A stretch of 48,701 bases of DNA, from positions 1 to 48,701 of the forward strand of contig MNRQ01000013.1 of NCBI GenBank assembly GCA_001916035.1, given 5' to 3'. Shown in pieces: positions 17,550 to 26,679 of the stretch; within the stretch, counting starts at the first letter, position 1, and each line of letters starts with the position of its first letter. The notes under the pieces were generated by a model. It was not told the DNA's origin. It searched no databases and saw only the letters and a list, made by a program, of their open reading frames with translations. Source of the stretch: Clostridium sp. 27_14. Its GTDB lineage: Bacteria > Bacillota > Clostridia > TANB77 > CAG-508. The position numbers and the translations under genes were made by a program.

Positions 17550-19271
17550 CTATTTTTCCATAGCAACAAAAATATCTACTTTTTCTAATTCCTTCATATT
17601 ATTTCTCACATATTCTATTACCTTTGTAGGAGTCTGCCAGTTCAAAGCATACCCCTCTTGTTTTATTAAATAAACAACATTATCTTCATCATTTTTTATT
17701 TGTTCTATTATACCATCTTCACCATATTTACCTATATTACCTTTTAAAAACATATCATAATTTTTTATATAAACATCTAATGGTATATTATATACTGCTG
17801 CTTCCGCATCTAATATATATACTTTTTTATTTTCTTTCTTCATTCTATTTGTAAATTCTTCTATTGCTGCAATTCTTTCTTTTAAATTATTTGGCACTTC
17901 TATACCTTTATAATGTGAAATTTCTTTATTTATATCTTCTTTATTATACAACATAACATTTTGACAAATTCCAGAAACTATAACATCCACAAATACTATG
18001 CAAATTATTATAGTCATTGATTTATATATATACCTTACTACTAATTTTACTCTAGTTTCTTCATTTTCTATTTCCAACTCATTTAGCTTATTAGTTTTTG
18101 TCTTGTTTATAATTTTATCTACTATTTTTGACAATATTGTTTTAAAAAAGTATAACACTATATAAGTAAATTCAACCCAAACCATTAAACTTCCTATCAA
18201 AAAATGAATTTTATCAGCAATAGGATAAATCATAATTAACATTGGTAAACTATAAATAGTAAGTATAATTATATTTTTTTGAAATCTATATTTATTAAAA
18301 TATTTAGCAATTGCTTTTTTACTTAGTTCATCTACATCTTCGTCTTTTTCTTTAACATCTTCACTATCTACTTTTATTCTTTTATAATTTTTTATTAGAA
18401 AAATTATTGTAATAATTATTATAAATACAATAACCACTGGCAATGTTCTTGCAAGTACTTCAATAATATTATTTTCTTTATACAACATTTTATATGGTAT
18501 TGTATTACTAAATGTTGATATTCCATTAACAGCATAGCTAAAAAACTCACTCCACGCACCAGTCACTGTAAAATATATAATCAATAAAATTCCAGGTATT
18601 GCCATTCCACTTATACGTAAACCCATTTTTTTTAATGTTGACCTTTGAGTTACTGGGAAAATCAATGTAGCAATAGCAATAAAAAATCCCACACTTTGTT
18701 TAGTACACACCGCCAGTCCAGCTAAAACTCCTTGTAATATTTCATGGACTATTACCTTTTTATCTATTTCTTTTTTGTTATTTTTTGTTTTATTATTTTC
18801 CAATCTTGTTTCATCTTTATTTCTAATACTACTATTATTTCTTAATTCCAAATATGCCAAAAGAAATGCTAAAAATAAAGTCATATAATTATAATCTATA
18901 CAATAGTTTTTCCTTAACAAAAGTAGAAACATAAAAGCAACTATAATGCTTATATTGCTTTCACCTGTTACTTTTTTTAATATCTTATATATAGTATACA
19001 CAATTGCCGTAATTAAAGCACTTGCCAATACACGCATTACAATAAGTTCATCTGCAAAAAATTTCAAAAATAAACTATTAAGCATTGGCAAAAAAGGTGT
19101 TGTTATTGTACTTATATCTTTATATGGAATTAACCCTTTAGCAATATTTCTAGCCACATTATAATTCCAAATCTCATCCAAATCTCCTAACGGATTTAAT
19201 AATATTGTACTTAAGACAAATGCAAATACAAATATAATAAAAATATATTCCTTTTTAAAAAACTTTTTCAT
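17550..19271 (-). CDS. GT-C family membrane glycosyltransferase (ArnT/PMT-like)
   Basis: The 573-residue protein has an N-terminal helix followed by an acidic loop GDLDEIWNYNVARNIAKG, the typical first-loop Asp-Glu of GT-C enzymes that use dolichyl- or undecaprenyl-phosphate sugars (GT39/GT83-like). Around ten helices follow. Two Lys/Asn-rich cytoplasmic loops lie near 145-170 and 300-325, and the C-terminal ~140 residues are soluble and probably external. Start ATG behind AAGGAAAATGT. It is followed by 15909 on the same strand, 117 nt away, with only a weak GGAGATTT/AAATCTCT hairpin between. The substrate is unknown. Confidence 0.65.
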   Translation of the reverse strand: MKKFFKKEYIFIIFVFAFVLSTILLNPLGDLDEIWNYNVARNIAKGLIPYKDISTITTPFLPMLNSLFLKFFADELIVMRVLASALITAIVYTIYKILKKVTGESNISIIVAFMFLLLLRKNYCIDYNYMTLFLAFLLAYLELRNNSSIRNKDETRLENNKTKNNKKEIDKKVIVHEILQGVLAGLAVCTKQSVGFFIAIATLIFPVTQRSTLKKMGLRISGMAIPGILLIIYFTVTGAWSEFFSYAVNGISTFSNTIPYKMLYKENNIIEVLARTLPVVIVFIIIITIIFLIKNYKRIKVDSEDVKEKDEDVDELSKKAIAKYFNKYRFQKNIIILTIYSLPMLIMIYPIADKIHFLIGSLMVWVEFTYIVLYFFKTILSKIVDKIINKTKTNKLNELEIENEETRVKLVVRYIYKSMTIIICIVFVDVIVSGICQNVMLYNKEDINKEISHYKGIEVPNNLKERIAAIEEFTNRMKKENKKVYILDAEAAVYNIPLDVYIKNYDMFLKGNIGKYGEDGIIEQIKNDEDNVVYLIKQEGYALNWQTPTKVIEYVRNNMKELEKVDIFVAMEK

Positions 19272-19300
19272 ACATTTTCCTTCTTTCTATTAAAAAATAC

Positions 19301-19353
19301 AAAAAACAGACATTATAAAACTTATAACTATTAAAAATATTATAATATCTGTT
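19301..19353 (-). terminator. Terminator after ruvB
   Basis: On the minus strand AACAGATATTATAA pairs with TTATAATGTCTGTT (one G-U) around a ~21-nt loop and is followed by TTTT. It starts 7 nt after the ruvB stop. Confidence 0.7.
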
Positions 19354-19359
19354 AAACAA

Positions 19360-20364
19360 CTATCCTTTAAAATCATATCCAATATGTGCATAAGCTGGTG
19401 GTAAAACCATTCTTCCTCTTAAAGTTCTTGCTATAAATCCTATTTGAATCAAATATGGTTCATACACATCTTCTAACGTATCTACTTCTTCTCCTATTGT
19501 TGCTGCTAATGCTTCTATTCCAACTGGTCTACCCCCATATTGTACAATCATTGTTTCTAATAATTTTCTATCAATTTCATCTAAACCTAATTCATCAATT
19601 TCCAACTTGTTTAATGCTAATTTTGTAATCTTTAAGTCTATGTTTCCATCACCTAAAACAGCTGCATAATCTCTAACTCTTTTTAATAAACGATTTGCAA
19701 TTCTTGGCGTTCCTCTAGATCTTCTTGCTATTTCAATAGCTGCCTTTTCATCTATTTGTACATCTAATATTCCAGCAGAACGTTTTACTATTTTAGCTAA
19801 ATCATCTACAGAATATAGTTCTAATCTATGTACAATTCCAAACCTATCTCTTAATGGTGTTGTTAATGAACCAGCTTTTGTAGTGGCTCCTATTAAAGTA
19901 AACTTAGGTAAATCTAATCTTATAGATCTTGCACTTGGTCCCTTTCCTATTATAATATCTAAAGTATAATCTTCCAAAGCTGGATACAATATCTCTTCTA
20001 CACTTTTACTTAATCTATGAATTTCATCTATAAACAACACATCAAATTCTGACAAGTTTGTCAATAATGCTGCCAAATCTCCTGGTTTTTCAATTGCAGG
20101 TCCTGATGTTATTTTTATATTTGAATTCATTTCATTTGATATTATGTTAGACAAAGTTGTTTTACCCAAACCTGGTGGTCCATATAGCAAAACATGATCT
20201 AAAGGTTCCCCTCTTTTTTTAGCCGCTTCTATATATACTTTCATATTTTCCTTTATTTTATCTTGACCTATATATTCATCTAACGTTTTTGGCCTTAATG
20301 AATTTTCTAATCTCTCCTCACCTGAATTTTCCAACTCAGGATTTATCAATCTTTCTTCTTCCAT
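19360..20364 (-). CDS. ruvB: Holliday junction branch-migration helicase RuvB
   Basis: RuvB is the hexameric AAA+ motor that, with RuvA, drives branch migration of Holliday junctions. The 334-residue protein has Walker A GPPGLGKT (62-69), Walker B DEIHRLS (from 113), sensor-1 region GATTKAG, arginine finger region PLRDRFG, and the winged-helix end GFIARTLRGRMVLPPAYAH. ruvA is usually just upstream but is absent here; a PssE-like gene is upstream instead, 54 nt away. Confidence 0.97.
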   Translation of the reverse strand: MEEERLINPELENSGEERLENSLRPKTLDEYIGQDKIKENMKVYIEAAKKRGEPLDHVLLYGPPGLGKTTLSNIISNEMNSNIKITSGPAIEKPGDLAALLTNLSEFDVLFIDEIHRLSKSVEEILYPALEDYTLDIIIGKGPSARSIRLDLPKFTLIGATTKAGSLTTPLRDRFGIVHRLELYSVDDLAKIVKRSAGILDVQIDEKAAIEIARRSRGTPRIANRLLKRVRDYAAVLGDGNIDLKITKLALNKLEIDELGLDEIDRKLLETMIVQYGGRPVGIEALAATIGEEVDTLEDVYEPYLIQIGFIARTLRGRMVLPPAYAHIGYDFKG

Positions 20365-20418
20365 CTTCCATTAACATTCCTTTTCTTCTATTTAAAAAGA
20401 TTTCCCATTCTTCTCTAA

Positions 20419-20907
20419 TCACATTATTGAAGAATTATCAATAAAATCTTCTATAATTTTTAACATTTTACTATTATCTAATTTATACATTACAGGTCTG
20501 AAATTAGGTATTTTTTTTATTGCATCTTCTAAATCTTTTACATCTTCCACACCTAAAATATATCCCTTTTTACTAAACAGTTCCACTATTTCTTCCTGAT
20601 GATTATTCACATGTTCTCCATATTCATGTTTTCTTGGTACCGCTATTACCTTTTTACCATATTTTAATGATGTTATTATAGAGCCCGCACCTCCATGTGT
20701 TATTACATAAGATGCTTCTTGTTGATATCTCTGTATTTCATCTTTTGATATTAAATCAAATATCTCCATGTTTTTGCTCTTATACTTTGTATAACCTGCT
20801 TGTACTATTACTTCTTCTTGTATTTTCTCTTCTTGTATTAAATTATCTATTTGCTCTAATAACCTATTAAAACTATTATTCTGAGTTCCTAACATTACTA
20901 ATATCAT
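20419..20907 (-). CDS. PssE/Alg13-like glycosyltransferase catalytic subunit (GT28 C-terminal domain)
   Basis: The 162-residue protein matches the C-terminal domain of GT28/MurG-type transferases: VMLGTQNNSFNRLL at the start, then the nucleotide-sugar site YVITHGGAGSIITSLKYGKKVIAVPR and HVNNHQEEI. In PssD/PssE, EpsE/EpsF and Alg14/Alg13 pairs this subunit binds the UDP-sugar donor while the partner anchors it at the membrane. The frame opens at 20928 inside pssD; the ATG at 20907, just after the pssD stop and behind a G-run, gives the normal MILVMLGTQ start. It probably acts with the product of 20909 in surface-polysaccharide synthesis. Confidence 0.85.
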   Translation of the reverse strand: MILVMLGTQNNSFNRLLEQIDNLIQEEKIQEEVIVQAGYTKYKSKNMEIFDLISKDEIQRYQQEASYVITHGGAGSIITSLKYGKKVIAVPRKHEYGEHVNNHQEEIVELFSKKGYILGVEDVKDLEDAIKKIPNFRPVMYKLDNSKMLKIIEDFIDNSSIM

Positions 20908-20908
20908 C

Positions 20909-21433
20909 TTAATATATTGTCCCCCCATACACTGCTTTAGGATATAATTTTAACATTTCCTCCCATTGCACTATAAATAAATCAGCTATTGGATATATTA
21001 ATTTACCTGTTGCTGTCTTTTTATTTGTGTTTGCTATTGTTTCTATATATACCACTTTACTTCCAAACACCTTTCCCAATATACACATTGGTCCTGCAGT
21101 ATGTGTACCTGTAGTTATTATCACTTTTGGTTTTATCCTTAAATATAAATAAACAGTTCTTAAACACAAATAAAAATATTTAAAAATATATGTAAATAAT
21201 TTTGCTCTTGTTCCATAGGGCAAAAAATACAATTTTTCTCCATATATTTCTTTTAAATTTTCATTTGATTTATCTTTCTCAGTTATTATATATGAATCAT
21301 ATTTAGAAAATAATGGTTTTAATTGTAGCAATTCATCTAAATGTCCACCTGTACTAGATATAAACAATACTTTCCTTTTTCTATTTATCTTTTTACTGCT
21401 TTCTTTTTTTCTATTTTTTTCTATTTTTTTCAT
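20909..21433 (-). CDS. PssD/Alg14-like membrane-anchoring glycosyltransferase subunit
   Basis: The 174-residue protein begins with a Lys-rich stretch (about 1-22), then VLFISSTGGHLDELLQL, the start of the GT28 N-terminal (acceptor) fold. A hydrophobic segment YIFKYFYLCLRTVYLYL around 80-97 suits membrane association, and TTGTHTAGPMCILGKVFGSKVVYIET is typical of Alg14/PssD. It is directly followed by its PssE-like partner with no gap. Together they form a split glycosyltransferase, likely transferring the second sugar onto a lipid-linked intermediate. The sugar cannot be told from sequence. Confidence 0.85.
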   Translation of the reverse strand: MKKIEKNRKKESSKKINRKRKVLFISSTGGHLDELLQLKPLFSKYDSYIITEKDKSNENLKEIYGEKLYFLPYGTRAKLFTYIFKYFYLCLRTVYLYLRIKPKVIITTGTHTAGPMCILGKVFGSKVVYIETIANTNKKTATGKLIYPIADLFIVQWEEMLKLYPKAVYGGTIY

Positions 21434-21560
21434 ATCATTACCTTGCTTTTATCATATTTTTAATTTCTAAAACTTATCATCACTATTTAGTAAAACTTTA
21501 ACAATTATCCATATTTAATATAAGTTTCATAATATTCTTCCTTATTTTACTATAAAAAGT

Positions 21561-21590
21561 AAAAAATAGCAATCAAAAAATTGCTATTTC
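21561..21590 (-). terminator. Terminator of the hrcA-grpE-dnaK-dnaJ operon
   Basis: AAATAGCAAT / ATTGCTATTT form a 10-bp stem with a 6-nt loop; on the minus strand the hairpin is followed by a U-run (AAAAAA at 21561-21566 on the plus strand). It sits 24 nt after the dnaJ stop. Confidence 0.8.
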
Positions 21591-21613
21591 ATATATAAAT
21601 CTAAAATTACTTA

Positions 21614-22777
21614 TTATCCAAATAATCCTCTTTTCTTAATAGGAGGCTGTTCATTCATAGTTTTTGCAAGTTGAGTTAATAACTCTCTTTGCTCTTTTGA
21701 CAACCTCTTTGGTGTCTGAACTGTTACTGTAAATACAAAATCACCCTGAGCTGTTGAATTTACACTCTTGAAACCTTTATTTCTAATAGTAAACTTTGTA
21801 CCAGTTTGAGTTCCTTCTGGAATCCTATATGTTTCCTTAGAACCATCAACCATTGGAATTTGCAAATCTGCACCCAAAGTTGCTTGTGTAATTGTTATTG
21901 GTACTTCACATAATACTGTATTTCCTTTTCTTGAAAATACACTATGTTTTTTAACTCTAACCGTAATATATAAATCCCCATTTGGTCCACCTTTTTCTCC
22001 AGGGTCACCTTCATTTCTTAATACAACAGTTTGATTATCATCAATACCTGCTGGTATATGGAATTTTATTTTTGGTTGTTTTCTAACAGTTCCCTTTCCT
22101 TTACAAGCCTCACATGGATCTTTTATAATTTCACCTGTTCCATGACATTCTGAACAAGTTCTAGTTGTTTGAACTGAACCCAAAATTGTATTTTGAACTT
22201 GTTTTACTTGACCAGTACCTTGGCATGTTGGACACTTTACAGGCTTTGTACCAGGTTTAGCTCCTGTGCCATTACATTCTTTACAGTTTTCATTTCTCGT
22301 TATTATTATTTCTTTATCAATACCCTTAAAAGCATCTTCAAATGATATATCAACATGTACATTTAAGTCCGCACCTTTTCTTGGTCCAGATGGTCTCCTT
22401 CCAGACTGTCTACCTCCAAATCCTCCTGTAAAAAAAGAAGAAAAAATATCACTAAAATCGCCAAAATCACTAAAACCATCAAAACCACCTGTATATGAAT
22501 AATATCCTCCTTGACCGCCAAAAGGTCCTCCATTTCCTCCGAACCCTTGTGGACCATCAGGTCCAAACTGATCATACATTTTCCTCTTTTGAGGATCTGA
22601 TAATGTTTCATAAGCCTCATTTATTTCTTTAAATTTTGCTTCTGCTTCCTCTTTATTATCTGGATTTGCATCAGGATGATATTTTTTAGCTAATTTTCTA
22701 TACGCTTTTTTTAATTCATCATCTGTTGCTGTTTTTTGAACTCCCAATACTTCATAAAAATCTCTTTTTGATGCCAC
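21614..22777 (-). CDS. dnaJ: Chaperone protein DnaJ
   Basis: DnaJ (Hsp40) delivers unfolded clients to DnaK and stimulates its ATPase. The 387 residues contain the J domain with HPD at 34-36, a Gly/Phe-rich linker (about 75-130), four zinc-binding repeats (CKECNGTG, CPTCQGTG, CSECHGTG, CEACKGKG) and the C-terminal substrate-binding domains. The start is GTG behind GGAGGTGAAATAA; no better ATG exists. It is the last gene of the hrcA operon, 75 nt after dnaK. Confidence 0.98.
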   Translation of the reverse strand: MASKRDFYEVLGVQKTATDDELKKAYRKLAKKYHPDANPDNKEEAEAKFKEINEAYETLSDPQKRKMYDQFGPDGPQGFGGNGGPFGGQGGYYSYTGGFDGFSDFGDFSDIFSSFFTGGFGGRQSGRRPSGPRKGADLNVHVDISFEDAFKGIDKEIIITRNENCKECNGTGAKPGTKPVKCPTCQGTGQVKQVQNTILGSVQTTRTCSECHGTGEIIKDPCEACKGKGTVRKQPKIKFHIPAGIDDNQTVVLRNEGDPGEKGGPNGDLYITVRVKKHSVFSRKGNTVLCEVPITITQATLGADLQIPMVDGSKETYRIPEGTQTGTKFTIRNKGFKSVNSTAQGDFVFTVTVQTPKRLSKEQRELLTQLAKTMNEQPPIKKRGLFG

Positions 22778-22852
22778 TTATTTCACCTCCATAATTTAAT
22801 ATGTACCTAAAGTTTGAGGCTGGATAATTCCAACCTCTCACCTAATTAAACA

Positions 22853-24655
22853 TTATTTATTATCATCATCTTCAACTTTATAATCTGCATCATAAACATT
22901 ACCATCATTTTTTGTTTCTTCTCCATTTGCAGCATTTGGATCTACACCAGCAGCTCCATTTGGATTTGCATTTTTATATAATTGTTCTGACATATCATAA
23001 AATACTTTTGTTAATTTTTCTGTAGCTTCTTTAATTTGGTCTGTATTATTTGATTCCATTTCTTCACCACTAATTTTATCACCTAAATCACCTAAAGTTT
23101 TTTCACTATTATAAATTAAGCTTTCTGCATTATTTTTAACTTCGATTTCTTCCTTCTTCTTTTTATCTTCAGCAGCATGAGCTTCTGCATCTTTAACAGC
23201 TTTATCAATATCTTCATCTGTTAAATTTGTTGATGCTGTAATAGAAACATCTTGACTATTTCCTGTAGCCATATCTTTAGCAGATACATGTACAATACCA
23301 TTTGCATCTATATCAAATGTTACTTCAATTTGTGGCACTCCCCTTGGAGCTGCTGGAATACCTGTTAATTGGAATCTTCCTAAAGTCTTATTATATGCAG
23401 CCATTTCTCTTTCACCTTGTAAAACATGAACTTCTACTGATGTTTGACCATCTGCAGCTGTAGAAAATATTTGTGATTTTTTAGTTGGTATTGTTGTATT
23501 TCTCTCTATCAATTTTGTAAATACTCCACCATAAGTTTCAATACCTAATGATAGTGGTGTTACATCTAATAATACTAAATCTTTAACATCTCCTGATAAA
23601 ACACCACCTTGAATAGCTGCACCAATAGCAACACATTCATCTGGATTTATGCCCTTATCTGGTTCTTTTCCTGTAATTTTTTTAACAACCTCTTGAACTG
23701 CTGGAACTCTTGTAGAACCACCAACTAATAAAACTTTATGAATATCATTTGCTGTCAAACCTGCATCTTTTAAGGCTTGATTAACTGGTCCTGCTGTAGC
23801 TTCTACTAAATCATGAATTAATTCTTCAAATTTAGCTCTTGTTAAAGTAACATCTAAATGTTTAGGTCCTGTACTATCAGCTGTAATAAATGGCAAATTA
23901 ATTTGAGTTTGTTGAACACCTGATAATTCAATTTTAGCCTTTTCAGCAGCCTCTTTTAATCTTTGCATAGCCATTTTATCTGTTTTTAAATCAATTCCAT
24001 TTGATTTTTTAAACTCAGAAACTAAATATTCAATAATAGCATTATCAAAATCATCTCCACCTAAATGTGTATTACCACTTGTAGATAAAACTTCAAAAAC
24101 TCCATCACCAATATCTAGAATAGAAACATCAAAAGTACCTCCACCTAAATCATATATTAAGATTTTTTGATCTTGTTCTTTATCCATTCCATAAGCTAAA
24201 GCAGCAGCTGTAGGTTCATTTATAATTCTCAAAACCTCTAATCCTGCAATTTTACCAGCATCTTTAGTTGCTTGTCTTTGACTATCATTAAAATAAGCAG
24301 GTACCGTAATAACAGCTTGTGAAACTTTTTGACCTAAATAATTTTCTGCATCAGATTTTAATTTTTGTAAAATCATAGCTGAAATCTCTTGAGGTGTAAA
24401 ATTATCACCTTCAATTTTAACTTTATCAGCTGTACCCATTTTTCTCTTAATAGAAATAACTGTATTATCTGGATTTGTAACAGCTTGACGTTTAGCTATT
24501 TGACCAACTAGTCTTTCACCATTTTTAGAAAAAGCAACAACAGATGGTGTTGTTCTATTTCCCTCAGCATTTGGTATAACTACTGGTTCTCCTCCTTCCA
24601 TAACAGCTACACATGAATTTGTTGTTCCTAAATCAATTCCTATAATTTTTCCCAT
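22853..24655 (-). CDS. dnaK: Chaperone protein DnaK (Hsp70)
   Basis: ATP-dependent Hsp70 of 600 residues. Visible: phosphate loop GIDLGTTNSCVAV at the N-terminus, PAYFNDSQRQATKDAG, IYDLGGGTFDVSILD, LLVGGSTRVPAVQ, linker VLLDVTPLSLGIET, and the substrate domain. It lacks the extra ~24-residue segment found in Gram-negative DnaK, as expected for Firmicutes, and ends in an acidic/Asn-rich tail with VEDDDNK. The start ATG follows AGGAGG. A 162-nt gap separates it from grpE. Confidence 0.98.
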   Translation of the reverse strand: MGKIIGIDLGTTNSCVAVMEGGEPVVIPNAEGNRTTPSVVAFSKNGERLVGQIAKRQAVTNPDNTVISIKRKMGTADKVKIEGDNFTPQEISAMILQKLKSDAENYLGQKVSQAVITVPAYFNDSQRQATKDAGKIAGLEVLRIINEPTAAALAYGMDKEQDQKILIYDLGGGTFDVSILDIGDGVFEVLSTSGNTHLGGDDFDNAIIEYLVSEFKKSNGIDLKTDKMAMQRLKEAAEKAKIELSGVQQTQINLPFITADSTGPKHLDVTLTRAKFEELIHDLVEATAGPVNQALKDAGLTANDIHKVLLVGGSTRVPAVQEVVKKITGKEPDKGINPDECVAIGAAIQGGVLSGDVKDLVLLDVTPLSLGIETYGGVFTKLIERNTTIPTKKSQIFSTAADGQTSVEVHVLQGEREMAAYNKTLGRFQLTGIPAAPRGVPQIEVTFDIDANGIVHVSAKDMATGNSQDVSITASTNLTDEDIDKAVKDAEAHAAEDKKKKEEIEVKNNAESLIYNSEKTLGDLGDKISGEEMESNNTDQIKEATEKLTKVFYDMSEQLYKNANPNGAAGVDPNAANGEETKNDGNVYDADYKVEDDDNK

Positions 24656-24817
24656 TTTAAATTCCTCCTAAATTTTTTATATTTTAAAATTAATAACATA
24701 TTTATTGTAAGTAGTATATTACAAGGCAAACAAATAAAAATTTTTGAAATTGTACTTTGTGTACATTGAAAAAATTTTTATGAAGTTTAACGACGTAAGA
24801 TGCTGCTTTTAATCGAT

Positions 24818-25339
24818 TTAATTTGCGACCACAACCATAGAATGACGAATAACCCTAGTACCAATTTTGTAGCCCTTCCTATACTCCTGCACAATCTCCT
24901 TCTCACCTTTAGAATCATCCTGCACACTACTAACAGCCTCATGAAGTTCAGGATCAAAAATCTCACCCAAAGCCTTAATTTCCTCAACACCCTTAGAACT
25001 CAAAGTATCCTTAAACTGTTTCAGAACAAGTTCAACACCCTTCTTATACTCCTCATCCTTAGTCTCAACTCTAGCAGCATTTTCCAAATTATCCAAAATA
25101 GGCAACATCAATTCAACAATATCACCCAAAATGGAATTATACAAATTATCCCTCTCCTTTTGGCTTCTTTTCTTATGATTTTCAAACTCAGCCAAAATTC
25201 TCTTATATCTATCAGTAATATCATCCAACTCCTGTTTTAACTTTTGCATTTCCTGTTCCTGAGAAATTTCCTGTTTATCATCATTTCTAACTTCATTTTC
25301 CAAATCTACATCATTTACATTTTTCTCTTTTTCAGACAT
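24818..25339 (-). CDS. grpE: Nucleotide-exchange factor GrpE
   Basis: GrpE releases ADP from DnaK. The 174-residue protein has an acidic N-terminal tail, a long coiled-coil helix (about 30-90; EQEMQKLKQELDDITDRYKRILAEFENHKKR) and the beta-domain ending in YKIGTRVIRHSMVVVAN, typical of the family. The frame opens at a TTG at 25357, but GAAAGAAGG sits properly before the ATG at 25339, which was chosen. It lies 23 nt after hrcA. Confidence 0.96.
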   Translation of the reverse strand: MSEKEKNVNDVDLENEVRNDDKQEISQEQEMQKLKQELDDITDRYKRILAEFENHKKRSQKERDNLYNSILGDIVELMLPILDNLENAARVETKDEEYKKGVELVLKQFKDTLSSKGVEEIKALGEIFDPELHEAVSSVQDDSKGEKEIVQEYRKGYKIGTRVIRHSMVVVAN

Positions 25340-25362
25340 TTTATACCTTCTTTCCAAGATAA

Positions 25363-26373
25363 TTACATATCTTTTTCATTTAATTTTTTATTAATATATT
25401 TCATAACAGAGATAACCTTTGAATAATCCATACGTTTAGGGCCTATAATACCAATTGTACCCAAATCCCTATTACCAACTTTATGTTTAAAAGTAATAAC
25501 ACTAAAATCTTTTAATTGTTCTTTTTCATTCTCATCTCCTATATACACATTAATATCTTTCGCAAAGCCAGAATTCAGCATATCAGCCATCAACTCTTTT
25601 TCATCTATAATATTAACAAAATTTTTAGCAACCTCCAAGCTATTAAATTCCGGCAAATCAAATGATTTATTAGCCCCCTCCAAGTACAACTGTCTTTCTT
25701 CTTGTAAAACCCTTTTTATCTGTTCTATTATAGGTTTTATAACTTTTACACTATACTTCATTTCATTTATTAGATATTCTTCTAATGGAAGATCTATAAC
25801 TTCAAGTGGCTGTCCCTTCAACTTTTTATTAAACATATAATTTATAGTTTCAACTTGTTTTTCTAATATATCCTCATCAAATTTTATAATAGTCTCTTTA
25901 ACCATTCCATAATTAGTTAATATAACAGCCATAAGCATTCTTTGACCTAACATCACAAACTTAATTTCCTCTATAGTCTGAGTATCTGTACTTGGCCCTA
26001 TAGCCAATGTAGTATAATGTGTTATTTCAGATAATGTTGATGTTGCAATTTTAGTTAAATCTTCAATTTCATTTACTTTTGTTTCTAGTTTATCACTTAT
26101 ATATTTTATTTCTTCTAAACTAATATTATCATCTCTTAATAATTCATCAACATAATATCTATAACCTTTTTCTGACGGTATTCTTCCACTTGATGTATGT
26201 GTTTTTTCTAAGTATCCTGCCTTTTCCAAATCAGCCATTTCATTTCTAATTGTTGCACTACTATAATTATTTAATTCATCTTTTTGTGTCAACAAATTTG
26301 AACTAACTGGTTCTGCTGTATTTACATATTCTTCTACAATTGCCTGTAATACTTTCTTCTTTCTTTCGTCCAA
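25363..26373 (-). CDS. hrcA: Heat-inducible transcription repressor HrcA
   Basis: HrcA binds the CIRCE inverted repeat and represses class-I heat-shock genes; its folding depends on GroE. The 336-residue protein opens LDERKKKVLQAIVEEYVNTAEPVSS with a winged helix (YSSATIRNEMADLEKAGYLEKTHTSSGRIPSEKGYRYYVD) and ends in TIGIIGPKRMDYSKVISVMKYI. The frame is open to a GTG at 26394 inside the CIRCE. The more likely start is TTG 26373, which has GAGGTG at 6-nt spacing and matches the family's MLDERK N-terminus. It heads the operon and is preceded by two CIRCE-type operators. Confidence 0.96.
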   Translation of the reverse strand: MDERKKKVLQAIVEEYVNTAEPVSSNLLTQKDELNNYSSATIRNEMADLEKAGYLEKTHTSSGRIPSEKGYRYYVDELLRDDNISLEEIKYISDKLETKVNEIEDLTKIATSTLSEITHYTTLAIGPSTDTQTIEEIKFVMLGQRMLMAVILTNYGMVKETIIKFDEDILEKQVETINYMFNKKLKGQPLEVIDLPLEEYLINEMKYSVKVIKPIIEQIKRVLQEERQLYLEGANKSFDLPEFNSLEVAKNFVNIIDEKELMADMLNSGFAKDINVYIGDENEKEQLKDFSVITFKHKVGNRDLGTIGIIGPKRMDYSKVISVMKYINKKLNEKDM

Positions 26374-26387
26374 TTTTTTCACCTCAC

Positions 26388-26414
26388 TTAGCACTCATTA
26401 TGTTTGATTGCTAA
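26388..26414 (-). promoter_or_regulatory. CIRCE operator 1 (downstream of the hrcA promoter)
   Basis: TTAGCACTC-N9-GATTGCTAA, one mismatch from the CIRCE consensus TTAGCACTC-N9-GAGTGCTAA. It lies just downstream of the -10 and about 15 nt before the hrcA TTG start, where HrcA binding would block transcription. Confidence 0.92.
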
Positions 26415-26424
26415 CTACTTTTAT

Positions 26425-26453
26425 ATATTACTATTTTTTTTAGCACTTGTCAA
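26425..26453 (-). promoter_or_regulatory. SigA promoter of the hrcA-grpE-dnaK-dnaJ operon
   Basis: On the minus strand TTGACA (26453-26448) and TAATAT (26430-26425) have 17-nt spacing. It is flanked by two CIRCE sequences. Confidence 0.88.
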
Positions 26454-26466
26454 TAGTCTGTGCTAA
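26440..26466 (-). promoter_or_regulatory. Second CIRCE-like operator overlapping the hrcA -35
   Basis: TTAGCACTT-N9-CTGTGCTAA keeps the 9-nt spacer and seven outer bases of each CIRCE arm (TTAGCAC / GTGCTAA). It overlaps the -35 TTGACA, 52 bp from operator 1 (centre to centre), about five helical turns. Confidence 0.75.
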
Positions 26467-26515
26467 TTTTTTTGTGAATTTTTTGTGTTTTACTTATATA
26501 TTAAAATTAATATTG

Positions 26516-26544
26516 TTGACAAACTTATATATTTATATTATCAT
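26516..26544 (+). promoter_or_regulatory. Promoter of a small RNA divergent from hrcA
   Basis: TTGACA (26516-26521), 17 nt, TATCAT (26539-26544). It points away from hrcA into a segment with no protein-coding content that ends in a strong terminator. Confidence 0.65.
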
Positions 26545-26550
26545 AATTGT

Positions 26551-26665
26551 TCCGACGTGCTTAGTTGCATGAAGAAGTGTTGCTTACATATCAAAGACCT
26601 ATTACAATTGCAAAGAAAAAACATAATAATAATTCTACTAGAATTACTATTATGCTTTTTCTTTT
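26551..26665 (+). ncRNA. Candidate small non-coding RNA (~110 nt)
   Basis: The transcript is bounded by a near-consensus promoter 7 nt upstream and by the stem-loop and U-tract at 26622-26667. The body starts TCCGACGTGCTTAGTTGCAT and is less AT-rich than flanking DNA. It contains GTTGC/TTGCATG repeats but no ORF with a ribosome binding site. I do not recognise it as SRP RNA, tmRNA or another standard family. It sits between hrcA and the gene at 26680. Confidence 0.5.
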
Positions 26666-26667
26666 TG
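26622..26667. terminator. Bidirectional terminator (small RNA / gene 26680)
   Basis: A 15-bp stem (CATAATAATAATTCT pairing with AGAATTACTATTATG, one mismatch) with a 3-nt loop, flanked by AAAAAA on the left and CTTTTTCTTTTTG on the right. It ends the small RNA on the plus strand and gene 26680 on the minus strand. Confidence 0.8.
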
Positions 26668-26679
26668 TTTCTTGAGTGG

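Noticed and set aside
24656..24817. Separate promoter or riboswitch between grpE and dnaK
   Set aside because: Only a weak GTAC-centred inverted repeat in AT-rich DNA and no paired -35/-10; dnaK is served by the hrcA promoter.
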